Shown in pieces: positions 27,089 through 34,777 of a DNA stretch of 64,000 bases. This DNA is from Amarolinea sp964580725 (lineage in GTDB: Bacteria; Chloroflexota; Anaerolineae; SSC4; Amarolineaceae). The position numbers and the translations under genes were made by a program. Location: positions 36,380 through 100,379 of the forward strand of contig CAZOLV010000005.1 of the NCBI GenBank assembly GCA_964580725.1, given 5' to 3'. The notes under the pieces are model-generated. The model did no database searches. It was not told where the DNA came from and was given only the letters and a program-made list of their open reading frames with translations. Position 1 is the first letter of the stretch; the number at the start of each line of letters is the position of its first letter.

Positions 27089-27181
27089 CTAACCGAGCGG
27101 CGCGATCCAGTTGGACGACAAGGTTTCCTGGACGAATGACTGCTCCAGGCCGGACATGTGGGGTGGGGAGAGGTAGAGACG
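27089..27181 (-). pseudogene. Aminotransferase N-terminal fragment (N13)
   Basis: Reads RLYLSPPHMSGLEQSFVQE and LSSNWIAPLG then stop. It has lost its start codon, which is replaced by the minisatellite, and again ends right after Leu-Gly. Confidence 0.85.
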
Positions 27182-27187
27182 TTCGTC

Positions 27188-27340
27188 GGAGGTCAGAGGT
27201 CAGAGGTCGGAGGTCAGAGGTCGGAGGTCAAAGGTCGGAGGTCAAAGGTCGGAGGTCAGAGGTCGGAGGTCGGAGGTCAGAGGTCGGAGGTCAGAGGTCG
27301 GAGGTCAGAGGTCAAAGGTCAAAGGTCGGAGGTCAGAGGG
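27188..27340. repeat. 7-base minisatellite, 21 units of RRAGGTC
   Basis: Twenty-one consecutive heptamers (GGAGGTC, AGAGGTC or AAAGGTC) run from 27188 to 27334 with a partial unit after. A short relic of the same pattern is at 35288-35310 beside fragment N6. Open frames through it (RSEVGGQ repeats) are translation artefacts. Confidence 0.95.
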
Positions 27341-27475
27341 CGGGCCTGATTGTCGCCACGCTCTCGATCATTGCGCCGGTTGCCTTGTTCGGGGTGGAAT
27401 GGCTCTCATTGTGCACCATTTTTGTCCAACTGACCAGAGATATCGCTCCGGACTTGGACTGCTCAACAGCGGGAT
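27341..27475. repeat. Duplicate of the MNT promoter region (also at 28531)
   Basis: 27401-27530 matches 28531-28646 with few changes: the -10-like TACAAT/CACAAT, the GGACAAAAATGG stretch and the end of the aminotransferase C fragment. Here no MNT gene follows. 27341-27400 is unassigned. Confidence 0.7.
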
Positions 27476-27610
<135 letters not shown>

Positions 27611-28063
27611 TCAACCACTCTGTTCCTGTCGCCAGGTTCGGATCCTCTCCTGCAATGTGCGCGCCATCTGAACCAATCGCCGCGCCGACTGTAAAGCTTC
27701 CTCTGCGGTCTGCCGGGTGAACAGATCCCAGGGCAGCGTATAGCTTGCTTCGTCGCCGTAGTCCGGCAGGAAATGTGTCTCTGTACCCAGAACCAGCAGG
27801 TCTGGCAACATGGCCTGCAACAACTCGCTCACACCCGCTGGCAGCTCTTGCTGGCGCAGAACGGTAGCTATCTGACGGGCAGGATCGTGCGTCTTTGGTG
27901 CGATGCCAAAGAGGGCCAGCGCCGCTTTCCCGGCGTTTTCCACCGCCAATTGCGCATTGTCAACACAAGAGCGCCAGCGTTCGAGGGTGAAATCTTGGTC
28001 GGCTTCGGTCAGAAAGCCCGCAGCAAGCGCAATCCGGTAGTCTACATCTCTAGACGTGCTCAC
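27611..28063 (-). CDS. HEPN-domain toxin of an MNT/HEPN pair
   Basis: 150 residues. WRSCVDNAQLAVENAGKAAL is the HEPN helix 2 and APKTHDPARQIATVL the following conserved turn; residues 80-120 include a loop (TETHFLPDYGDEASYTLPW) with the RYP-like part replaced. It overlaps the MNT gene by 14 bases. HEPN toxins are RNases. Confidence 0.85.
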   Translation of the reverse strand: MSTSRDVDYRIALAAGFLTEADQDFTLERWRSCVDNAQLAVENAGKAALALFGIAPKTHDPARQIATVLRQQELPAGVSELLQAMLPDLLVLGTETHFLPDYGDEASYTLPWDLFTRQTAEEALQSARRLVQMARTLQERIRTWRQEQSG

Positions 28064-28529
28064 GGTAGCCCTCCCAGGTCACTGCCCATTCTTTTTGGGG
28101 CAGGGATGGGAACATCCACATCCAGCTGCCGGCCAGGCGCCTGCGCTGCAGGCCGGCAGCAGTCAGAACCTGTATGACCTTGGTTCGTAAGCCTTCGAAA
28201 TACGTCTGTCCATAGAGGCCAATCCCATCTACGCAGACATCCACCATCAGGGAGGTGAGATCGCCCTGCAGCTCCTCCGGCGTCTTCGCAATCACGGACA
28301 TGCGCTCGGGCAAGCGCAGCAACTGGGGCAGCAGCGACGTCATCACCTCGCGCTGGCGCGCCAGAGGGTCCTGTGGCAGGCCCTCGATGACCACAAAGAT
28401 ATCGTGGTCGCTGTCTGAATGCGCTTCCCCGCGACTGCGCGAGCCGAAGAGAACGATCATCCGTACGCGTTCACCGAACCGTTCCAGCAGGGCCTGGACC
28501 AACACGCCATAACCTGTGTACTCGTTCAT
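28050..28529 (-). CDS. MNT-type nucleotidyltransferase antitoxin
   Basis: 159 residues. The active-site motif GSRSRGEAHSDSDHD (GSx10DxD) lies at about residues 28-42, followed by IFVVIEGLPQDP and VDVCVDGIGLYG. It should AMPylate its HEPN partner. ATG 28529 is chosen since upstream codons come from an aminotransferase fragment. A TACAAT -10-like hexamer sits 8 bases ahead, without a good -35. Confidence 0.88.
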   Translation of the reverse strand: MNEYTGYGVLVQALLERFGERVRMIVLFGSRSRGEAHSDSDHDIFVVIEGLPQDPLARQREVMTSLLPQLLRLPERMSVIAKTPEELQGDLTSLMVDVCVDGIGLYGQTYFEGLRTKVIQVLTAAGLQRRRLAGSWMWMFPSLPQKEWAVTWEGYREHV

Positions 28530-28605
28530 GGCTCTCATTGTACACCATTTTTGTCCAACTGACCAGAGATATCGCTCCGGACTTGGACTGCTCAACAGCG
28601 GGATT

Positions 28606-28712
28606 CGATGTTCGCCTTCTCCAACGCCAGGCGGATCGCCTCCCGGGCTTCGACGTGAGCTCAGCCGAACGTCGGCGCCGAACGCCTGCGGGTCCACGGT
28701 GATGATGGTGAG
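28606..28712 (-). pseudogene. Aminotransferase C-terminal fragment (C11) with 25-base insertion
   Basis: Reads LTIITVDPQAFGAD, then an insertion GCTTCGACGTGAGCTCAGCC... (28647-28671) that the sister fragment C12 lacks, then the IRLALEKANIESR end. Clean before/after comparison for the palindromic element. Confidence 0.85.
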
Positions 28713-29100
28713 TCACGGTAGCGCGGCCTGGTGCGCTTGTTGGCGACTCCAGTCCTCGACGCGTAATCCTGGTACTTTCTCGAAATGCCTGCGGTTGCTG
28801 GTGACCAGCGTTCCCCCGGCCGTCAGCACGATGGCCGCAATGCGCAGATCCTGCGTGCCGATGCGGATCCGCTGCTGGCGGAGTTGTTGCAATGTCATCG
28901 CAGCCGCAGGCGAAAAAGGCAGCACGTTGACGTGCGCGAAATAGCGCACTGTCGCCAGCAACCGGTCATACGCCAACAATAAATCTGGCCCTTCTGCGGC
29001 CTGATCAACGGCCGCCAACCGGCCCCTCAGTTGCTCGCGCACAGTGATCACAGTCGTGAAGACGGCGTCCGGCGCGCTGGTGGCGAGTCGCTCTATTACT
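28713..29100 (-). pseudogene. VapC-type PIN toxin lacking its N-terminus
   Basis: The frame gives FTTVITVREQLRGRL, YDRLLATVRYFAHVNVLPFS and RIGTQDLRIAAIVLTAGGT, the C-terminal three quarters of a VapC. The first strand with the catalytic Asp is missing; upstream codons run into an aminotransferase fragment. The possible internal start near 29051 would make an inactive protein. No antitoxin gene is attached. Confidence 0.75.
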
Positions 29101-29114
29101 GAGGCGCCCCCGCC

Positions 29115-29469
29115 TGCTGATGCGTCACTGTGTCCTTACCCCCCGCACCACCCCCACCACCCGCGCCAGGTCCGCTTCGCTCAACACCGTACCCGAGGGC
29201 AGGGGGCAGGTGTCAGAAAGCAGCGCCTATCCCCTGACCACTGATCCCTGACGCCTGTTGCCTGGCATGATGCCGGGCAGGCGGTGTCCTGAGCCTGTCG
29301 AAGGATCGCCGATGGTGTCGGCGTAACAAGTGATGTAACCGCAATCGCGGGTGAAGTCCAGGGATGAGTCGGTTTTGCTGCGCAACAGATGTTGCTCAGC
29401 GGGGATGGCGATCAGCAGATCGAAGATGCGTTTGCCGTATCGCCGGCAGAAGGGGAGCATCAGCGTCAT
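29115..29469 (-). pseudogene. Mosaic: PglC-like start fused to aminotransferase C fragment (C10)
   Basis: ATG 29469 (ATGA with the TumE stop) reads MLPFCRRYGKRIFDLLIAIP, the start of a PglC-type sugar transferase. After an unassigned stretch (SKTDSSLDFTRDCGYIT) it becomes YADTIGD, the palindromic element at 29287-29307 and LPGIMPG, as in the aminotransferase. After a junk stretch the end LPSGTVLSEADLARVVGVVR follows. Confidence 0.75.
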
Positions 29470-29834
29470 AGCTCATCCTTGCCTTCCATTTCTCTAGCGA
29501 TGAAGATCATGACATCTTCAAGGGATGTCTCGTAAGATGCTACTCTGCGACCTTTCTCCCCGATATGCTTGTGATATGGGAAATTTTCCAATTCTCTGTG
29601 GTGCGGCACATTGTCCCAGCCGATCCTCAAGCTCGCATCACTGGCTAACCAGTAGTAGCTATATCGAAACAGCGTTTGATTGCGCCATCGTTCCATGACC
29701 CGCAGCGTGCTGTCATCATGCAGCGTGAGAATCAGGCGAAATGTTTCATCTGTCAGGCTGAGCACAACGACGTCATGCGCCAGGTGAGCGTAGTTTCGCT
29801 CAATCTCTTGCACTCGTGCTTCAACCAGGGACAA
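29466..29834 (-). CDS. TumE-family (DUF6516-like) toxin
   Basis: 122 residues. VVLSLTDETFRLILTLHDDS, then FRYSYYWLASDA and DNVPHHRELENFPYHKHIG match the TumE/DUF6516 pattern (strand-rich N-terminus, then RYSYxW and DNxPHH). Family members are type II toxins. It overlaps the antitoxin by 14 bases, and its stop forms ATGA with the start of the following mosaic pseudogene. Confidence 0.8.
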   Translation of the reverse strand: MSLVEARVQEIERNYAHLAHDVVVLSLTDETFRLILTLHDDSTLRVMERWRNQTLFRYSYYWLASDASLRIGWDNVPHHRELENFPYHKHIGEKGRRVASYETSLEDVMIFIAREMEGKDEL

Positions 29835-30159
29835 CGGTTGCCTCCGCTTTGTTCAAGATCTGCCTGACGTTGCGAACAACCATCTCAGTTTCATGCCAGA
29901 CCTCGTGCCAATACTCCCATTCTATGAAGTCTTCATGAAACTGATAGTCCGCGTCCTCGGGCAAGCCCTGTGCGGAGAGCGCCTCTAACGTTGTGCGGTA
30001 TCTTCCTTCGAAGCGCGCTACATGATCCCCGGCCTGATGTAAACGCGCTTCAAGGTAGGGGAGCCTCAGGATAGACCCCTGCCTTAGAATGGAGAGCATT
30101 TCTTGCGCCGGCAACGCTGGCAACTCGGCTATATCCATAACGGTAACCATTGTTTTCAT
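29821..30159 (-). CDS. Antitoxin partner of the TumE-type toxin
   Basis: 112 residues from ATG 30159: MKTMVTVMDIAELPALPAQE, then a long helical stretch RLPYLEARLHQAGDHVARFE and FIEWEYWHEVWHETEMVV. No named DNA-binding motif is seen; helical TumA-like architecture and the overlap with the toxin support the role. The promoter lies in the end of the aminotransferase copy upstream. Confidence 0.65.
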   Translation of the reverse strand: MKTMVTVMDIAELPALPAQEMLSILRQGSILRLPYLEARLHQAGDHVARFEGRYRTTLEALSAQGLPEDADYQFHEDFIEWEYWHEVWHETEMVVRNVRQILNKAEATVVPG

Positions 30160-30263
30160 ATCACACACCTCTTACTGTCATGCTGCACGACACGCGGCTG
30201 GCGATGATACCTGACTTGCCTGCTCGAACCGCTGGCCGGCAGTCACGCTACGTTCGAGTTCGG

Positions 30264-31530
30264 CTAATCTATTATAGCGCAAGATAGCGGGAGCCGACAA
30301 AGATGAAGCGAACGCACCACCGCCGCCACCCGCTCGATGTCCGCCTCGCTCATCGCCGTGCCCGACGGCAGGCATAGCCCATCCCGGAACAGCGCTTCGG
30401 CCACCGCGCCGCCGCCGGTTTCGCAGCCCTGGAACACAGGTTGCAAGTGCATGGGCTTCCACAGAGGCCGTGACTCGATGTTCGCTGCTTCCAGCGCCAG
30501 GCGGATCGCCTCCCGACCGGCGCCGAACGCCTGCGCATCCACCGTGATGCAGGTGAGCCAGCGAGTGGCGCGGCCCCAGGGCGCTTCGGGCATCAGCGTG
30601 ATGCCGGGCAGGTCGCCGAGGGTGTCGGCATAGTACTGGAAGATTTCCCGTTTGCGGCGCACCCGGTCGGGTAACACCTGCAACTGGCCGCGGCCGATGC
30701 CGGCCAGGACGTTGCTCAGCCGGTAGTTGTAGCCGATCTCCGAGTGCTGGTAATGAGGCGCTGGGTCACGCGCCTGGGTGGAGAGCTTGCGCGCGTGGTC
30801 AATCAACGCCTTGTCGGCCGAGACCAACATGCCGCCGCCGGAGGTGGTGATGATCTTGTTGCCGTTGAAGGAGAAGATGCCGGCGCAGCCGAAGGTCCCC
30901 GGCGAGCGGCCTGGGAGTTGGGATGCAGATTCGCCTGATTTTTCTGATTTTTCGGGCTGGGGCCCGGACGCACCCCAATAGGTGGCGCCCAAGGCTTCGG
31001 CCGCGTCTTCGATCACCGGCACCTCGTAGCGCGCACAGGCGGCCAGGATGGGAGCCATGTCCGCGCTTTGGCCGTAAAGATGCACCGGGATCACGGCTTT
31101 GGGGAGCTTGCCAGCCCGCGCCCGCACGGCCAGCGTCTCCGCTAGTAGCCCCGGATCCATGTTCCACGACGCCCGTTCACTGTCAATGAAGGTGGGTCGG
31201 GCGCCCAGGTAGGCGATGGGGTTGGCGCTGGCCGAGAAGGTAAGGGTGGAGACCAGCACCTCGTCGCCCGGCCCGACGCCGGCGTGGATGAGGGCCAGGT
31301 GCAGCGCAGCCGTGCCAGAGCTGAGCGCCAGCGCATACGGCGCGCCGACCGCCGCGGCAAACCTCGTCCTGAGTGGGTCGAAGGATCGGCCTCGAACGCG
31401 TCCACCTGGGGCCAAGGGGCGCGATCCAGTTGGACGCGAATGTCTCCTGGACGTACTGCTGCTCCAGGCCGGACAGGTGGGGTGGGGAAAGGTAAATGCG
31501 GGGTGAGGTCAATGTCGTGCTCCTCGTCAA
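30264..31530 (-). pseudogene. PglE-type aminotransferase, copy B, N-terminus broken
   Basis: Nearly full length. The start TTG 31530 overlaps the toxin stop (TTGA) and reads TLTSPRIYLSPPHLSGLEQQ to NWIAPLGP, where one base is missing; a 24-base palindromic element at 31362-31385 then interrupts the next codons. From FAAAVGAPYALALSSGTA to the end the frame is open, including the PLP lysine in IFSFNGNKIITTSGGG. 30652-31349 is identical to copy A. The net frame is not restored, so translation from the true start fails; the internal ATG at 31415 would give a protein lacking the first ~40 residues. Confidence 0.85.
30271..30300 (-). promoter_or_regulatory. Promoter for the TumE-type module inside aminotransferase B tail
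   Basis: TTGTCG, 18 bases, TATAAT on minus (30300 to 30271). It overlaps the last codons of aminotransferase copy B, whose normal C-terminus has been replaced by SLHLCRLPLSCAIID. Confidence 0.55.
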
Positions 31531-32027
31531 CCAGCCTTCTCGCCAGCGAGCCGCAATGCTTCCTGATACAATTCATACGCTAAACGAAAGCCCGCCGCTT
31601 GCAAAGCATCCAGATGTGGCCGAACTGCTGGGATCAGGCCAGCCCTTTTCGCCCTTATCAAAACCCCGATGACCCCCACCACTTTCAGCCCCAGGCGCTC
31701 AGCCAGCGTCCGCGCCTGGTAGTCATCCAAACCAGCCCAATAGCCGTTCTGAGACCGGGCATAGGCAATCACGGCTCGCTCGCCGCGGCCCAGCCGGTTA
31801 GGCGGTAAGGCGTCCAGTTCGCCTCGATCAACGGAGACCGAGGTGATCCAGTCCAATTGACCGGGATTGACCGTTTCCGGCCGTAGTAACCGCCCCATGT
31901 CTAGCTCCAATTGGACTGGCTCTGGCACGCAGACCGGTTCAAAAAGGCCGCGCAGAAGGCGTAGTTGGCCTATGCGATCCAGGTACAGTAACAGCGTGGT
32001 ATCGCAGACCAGGGGCTGTTTATCCAT
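31527..32027 (-). CDS. DUF3368 PIN-like toxin
   Basis: 166 residues. LVCDTTLLLYLDRIGQLRLL (Asp near the N-terminus), CVPEPVQLELDMGR, GRGERAVIAYA and LDDYQARTLAERLGLKVVG follow the DUF3368/PIN layout. Start overlaps the UPF0175 antitoxin by 8 bases. A second, divergent DUF3368 toxin is at 38117. Confidence 0.85.
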   Translation of the reverse strand: MDKQPLVCDTTLLLYLDRIGQLRLLRGLFEPVCVPEPVQLELDMGRLLRPETVNPGQLDWITSVSVDRGELDALPPNRLGRGERAVIAYARSQNGYWAGLDDYQARTLAERLGLKVVGVIGVLIRAKRAGLIPAVRPHLDALQAAGFRLAYELYQEALRLAGEKAG

Positions 32028-32274
32028 CCGCTAACTCGCGGCGCAGGTCGTCTGCTGTCATTTGCGACACCGGTATGTCGTACTCAGAGCATAGATCCAA
32101 GAACATCAGACGCGGCACGCCGGCCATATCAGCCGCTGCACCGGAAGAAAGCTTCCCCAGGCGGAAGAGCATCAATCCTGCATAAAGTCGCATATCGCGC
32201 GCCAGCTCTTCCGGTGTCCGATTGAGCATCTGCCGGACATCTCCCGGCAGTTGAATGGCTAATGTGTCGTACAT
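32020..32274 (-). CDS. UPF0175-family antitoxin
   Basis: 84 residues. IQLPGDVRQMLNRTPEELAR, LMLFRLGKLSSGAAADMAGV and the DLCSEYDIPVSQMTADDL tail are typical UPF0175. ATG 32274 follows AGGAGGCGAGG. This family sits upstream of DUF3368 toxins, as here. Confidence 0.88.
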   Translation of the reverse strand: MYDTLAIQLPGDVRQMLNRTPEELARDMRLYAGLMLFRLGKLSSGAAADMAGVPRLMFLDLCSEYDIPVSQMTADDLRRELADG

Positions 32275-32316
32275 CCTCGCCTCCTGTCTGTATTCGCTAT
32301 GGTTCTCACGTCCATC

Positions 32317-32345
32317 ATGATACACCTGCGAGCGGCGAAACGCAA
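32317..32345 (-). promoter_or_regulatory. Promoter of the UPF0175/DUF3368 operon
   Basis: TTGCGT, 17 bases, TATCAT on minus (32345 to 32317), 43 bases ahead of ATG 32274. Confidence 0.5.
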
Positions 32346-32377
32346 GCCTCTAACGCCACCTACCACCACCAAGCCGA

Positions 32378-32470
32378 GCGGCGCGGCGCGAGCCAGTTGG
32401 ACGCGCAGGTCTCCTGGACGAGCTGCTGCTCCAGGCCGGACATGTGGGGCGGGGAGAGATAGACGCATCG
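32378..32470 (-). pseudogene. Aminotransferase N-terminal fragment (N8)
   Basis: Reads VYLSPPHMSGLEQQLVQE, CASNWLAPRRSAW, with a 5-base duplication (GCGCC) before the usual break after CTCGGC. The start codon is displaced by a frameshift. Confidence 0.85.
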
Positions 32471-32586
32471 TGCGGTTTAGTTTTCCTGCTTTTTGCGTTG
32501 TACTTGTCTGATCACTGCGCAGACCCGCTGGTGGTTCACCGCGCGCCGGCCATGCTGGAGACACGCAGACCGGCGGCCCGGCTGCG

Positions 32587-32700
32587 TCCTGAGCTTGTCG
32601 AAGGGTGGTGATCCAGGCGGAACGCAGCGTGTCCAGGACTTCGGCGATTTCTTCATCGCCGATGAGCGGGGGACAAAAAGGCAGGAAAGTGGTACGCCTG
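32587..32700 (-). pseudogene. N-terminus of a different (ArnB-like) DegT aminotransferase
   Basis: Minus frame reads FLPFCPPLIGDEEIAEVLDT and LRSAWITT, the ArnB/PseC-type start, then hits the element CCTTCGACAAGCTCAGGA (around 32587-32605) where GPKT would follow. Nothing more of the gene is left. Confidence 0.75.
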
Positions 32701-32755
32701 ATCTATCCTTTGGCTGTTGGGCAAGCATCAGCGATCAGTCGTCAGTGGTCGGCGC

Positions 32756-33106
32756 TCAGCGCAGGTCATCCGGCAGGTGGCGCATGACTTGGTCGGCCCA
32801 TTGCTTTGCCTGCACGGCCAGGAGGCTGCGCTGGAGCGGATTGTGCTGCGCCTCGGGCCAGGCCCTACGCCAGAGAGCCAACATCGCTTGCATGTCCACC
32901 AACTCGGCGGCCAGTTCAACCGGCGCTTCGGCCGCCGTCCATTCAATCAAGTACTGGCTTTCCTCCAGCATGGCTGCCGCCGCGGCACCCCCCGTCGCGT
33001 GACGGGCCGAAGACGCCACCCGCCCCAGATCGGCTGCCAGTCCGGCCAGGCGCAAGGGCAACGCATCTTTGAGGTAGCGCTCCTGAATGCGCTCGCGATT
33101 TTTCAT
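32756..33106 (-). CDS. Small helical protein paired with DUF5674 protein
   Basis: 116 residues, no family recognised. MKNRERIQERYLKDALPLRL starts a mostly helical protein with a hydrophobic patch (AGGAAAAAMLEESQYLIEW) and MQAMLALWRRAWPE. It overlaps the DUF5674 gene upstream by 4 bases (33103-33106), a TA-like layout. HEPN-like helices are possible but no RxxxxH is visible. Confidence 0.6.
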   Translation of the reverse strand: MKNRERIQERYLKDALPLRLAGLAADLGRVASSARHATGGAAAAAMLEESQYLIEWTAAEAPVELAAELVDMQAMLALWRRAWPEAQHNPLQRSLLAVQAKQWADQVMRHLPDDLR

Positions 33107-33447
33107 TGGACGCCTCCCAGTAGTTCCTGGATGATGGCTGCAACCTGCTGCCGAATCTCTTCGCTCCGAATGACGATGCTGCGATTACCCAGCCGTGGCC
33201 GGATGTTGATCAACGACTCGAACTCGATGCGCTGCTCGGCCGGATACCAGTTGGCGCCCCACAGGTCATCCTGTTCGCTGCCCTCAGCCAGCAACAGCGC
33301 CTCGCAATCCGCGTGCATCTCGCCACCGCCGGTCAACATGCGCCGGCGGATATCCACCACGATCTTGACCAGGGGCGAGTAGATTTCCAGCATGTCTTGG
33401 ACTTGGGATGATGTCGCCAGGCTGGTGAGCAAATGAATCACTTGCAC
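33103..33447 (-). CDS. DUF5674-family protein
   Basis: 114 residues. LVKIVVDIRRRMLTGGGEMH, then ADCEALLLAEGSEQDDLWG and FESLINIRPRLGNRSIVI match DUF5674. Function unknown. Its small overlapping partner and its position behind a shared TA promoter module suggest a TA role, by context only. Confidence 0.7.
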   Translation of the reverse strand: MQVIHLLTSLATSSQVQDMLEIYSPLVKIVVDIRRRMLTGGGEMHADCEALLLAEGSEQDDLWGANWYPAEQRIEFESLINIRPRLGNRSIVIRSEEIRQQVAAIIQELLGGVQ

Positions 33448-33632
33448 CTCCTGACCTGGCCACGCTGCCGATGAACGAAGCTAAGTCCAGGTGTCACAAG
33501 CCAATCTCCCGCCAACTCGCAGATGATTTAAGGCAAGGCGTGCCGCGCGACATTCGACGCTGGCTGGATCGTTGTATCCACACCCATCAAGGCTGACCAA
33601 AGGCGCCATAGGCACTCGATTTCTGCAACACC
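33448..33632. other. Leader region with a possible 41-codon plus-strand ORF
   Basis: Between the DUF5674 start and its promoter. On plus, ATG 33471 to TGA 33596 reads MNEAKSRCHKPISRQLADDL then RDIRRWLDRCIHTHQG, protein-like but without a ribosome site; it may be a relic. Otherwise nothing recognised. Confidence 0.3.
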
Positions 33633-33700
33633 ATTATACCCCACCCGCCCCCGCCCGGTCAAACAAAATGGCCCACGTCGGGGGCGCCGACGTGGGCCAT
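33633..33700 (-). promoter_or_regulatory. Terminator-promoter module upstream of DUF5674 pair
   Basis: On minus: a 14-bp hairpin ATGGCCCACGTCGG/CCGACGTGGGCCAT (33700-33668) followed by TTTTGTTTGACC, i.e. a terminator whose T-tract runs into the -35 TTGACC (33662-33657), 18 bases, TATAAT (33638-33633). The same module is at 37592 and 38995. Confidence 0.8.
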
Positions 33701-33792
33701 GCGTTGGCTGACCGCCGATTTTGGGGACGTATCCGCGTCCATCTTTCGGGTCAGGTCTGCATACGCAGTCACCCCATCTCCCCATCCCCGCG

Positions 33793-34370
33793 TCACCGTG
33801 TCCCAATGCCCCGCACCACCCCCGCCACCCGTTCCATGTCCCCTTGGCTCAGCGCCGTGCCCGACGGCAGGCACAGGCCATCCCGGAACAGCGCCTCGGA
33901 CACGCCGCCGCCCACGACCTCGCAGCCCGCGAACACCGGCTGCAGGTGCATGGGCTTCCACAGCGGACGGAATTCGATGTCCGCATCCTCCAGCGCCAGG
34001 CGGATGAGCCACCGAGACCCTAAAGGTCTGCGAGACCTTTAGGGTCTGCGCAGCATTGCGCCCAGCACCTCGGCCGCATCCTCGATTATTGGCACGTCGT
34101 AGCGCGCGCATGCGGCCAGGATGGAATCCATATCCGCGCTCTGGCCGTAGAGGTGGACGGGGATCACGGCTTTGGGCAGCCGGCCGGCCCGCGCCCGCGC
34201 GGCCAGCGTCTCCTCGAGCAGGCCCGGGTCCATGTTCCATGTGGTGCGTTCGCTGTCGATGAAGGTGGGCCGAGCGGCGCGATCCAGTTGGACGCGCAGG
34301 TTTCCTGGACGTACCCATGCTCCAGGCCGGACATGTGGGGCGGAGAGAGGTAGATGCGGTGACTTGTCAT
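33793..34370 (-). pseudogene. Aminotransferase mosaic with two internal deletions
   Basis: ATG 34370 (ATGA with the PIN remnant stop) reads MTSHRIYLSPPHMSGLEHGY to NWIAPLG, jumps to RPTFIDSERTTWNMDPG (deletion across a CTCGGCCC/CTCGGCCC-like match), continues to EDAAEVLGAM, then a CCTAAAGG hairpin at 34015-34047, and resumes at IRLALEDADIEFRPLWKPMH to the normal end GVVRGIGTR. The PLP lysine segment is missing. Confidence 0.88.
34015..34047. repeat. CCTAAAGGTCT hairpin at a deletion junction
   Basis: AGACCCTAAAGGTCT and its complement AGACCTTTAGGGTCT (34015-34029/34033-34047). It sits exactly where the aminotransferase middle is missing. Sister copies: 39148-39180 (complete) and about 37741 (half). 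Confidence 0.85.
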
Positions 34371-34777
34371 ACCGGTTTCGTGTCGCCTCGCACGATGTAC
34401 AAGAAGTGCAGCCCATCCAGGATGCGAATGCCCTGAAATCTGCCTCCCAGACAGTCAAAGTGGGGGTCATAGGTAACAAGATAGTCCGCGTTCCCCACAA
34501 CAGCACAGGCCAGGATCCGGTCGTCATCACGATCATCAACGATGAGCGCAGGAAGCTCCTCATCTAACGTGACGACATATTCGGCGTCAGCCAGCATAAA
34601 GGAGACCAATTCCACAGTCAACGCCTGGTCAATCCCGCGCTGATCGAACTTTTCGATCACTTCTTCGAGGATCGCCTGCGAAACCAGAAGCGTAAACTCC
34701 TGGTTGCGCCAGCGCTGGAAAAGCTCCTTGTTGGGGCTGCACGGATACGCCTTTCGGTCAACTCGGCGTTGCGGCGC
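34367..34777 (-). pseudogene. PIN-like toxin lacking its N-terminus
   Basis: The frame reads SPNKELFQRWRNQEFTLLVS, ILEEVIEKFDQRGIDQAL and DDRDDDRILACAVVGNADYL, the body of a PIN toxin (putative toxin of COG1569 type), to the stop that overlaps the next start (ATGA). The first strand with DTN is replaced by PQRRVDRKAYPC, so it is probably inactive; the earliest ATG gives only 97 residues. Confidence 0.7.

Noticed and set aside
33668..33700. TGGCCCACGTCGG hairpin as an insertion-sequence end
   Set aside because: Its placement after gene ends with a T-tract fits a terminator better, and no element lies between two copies.
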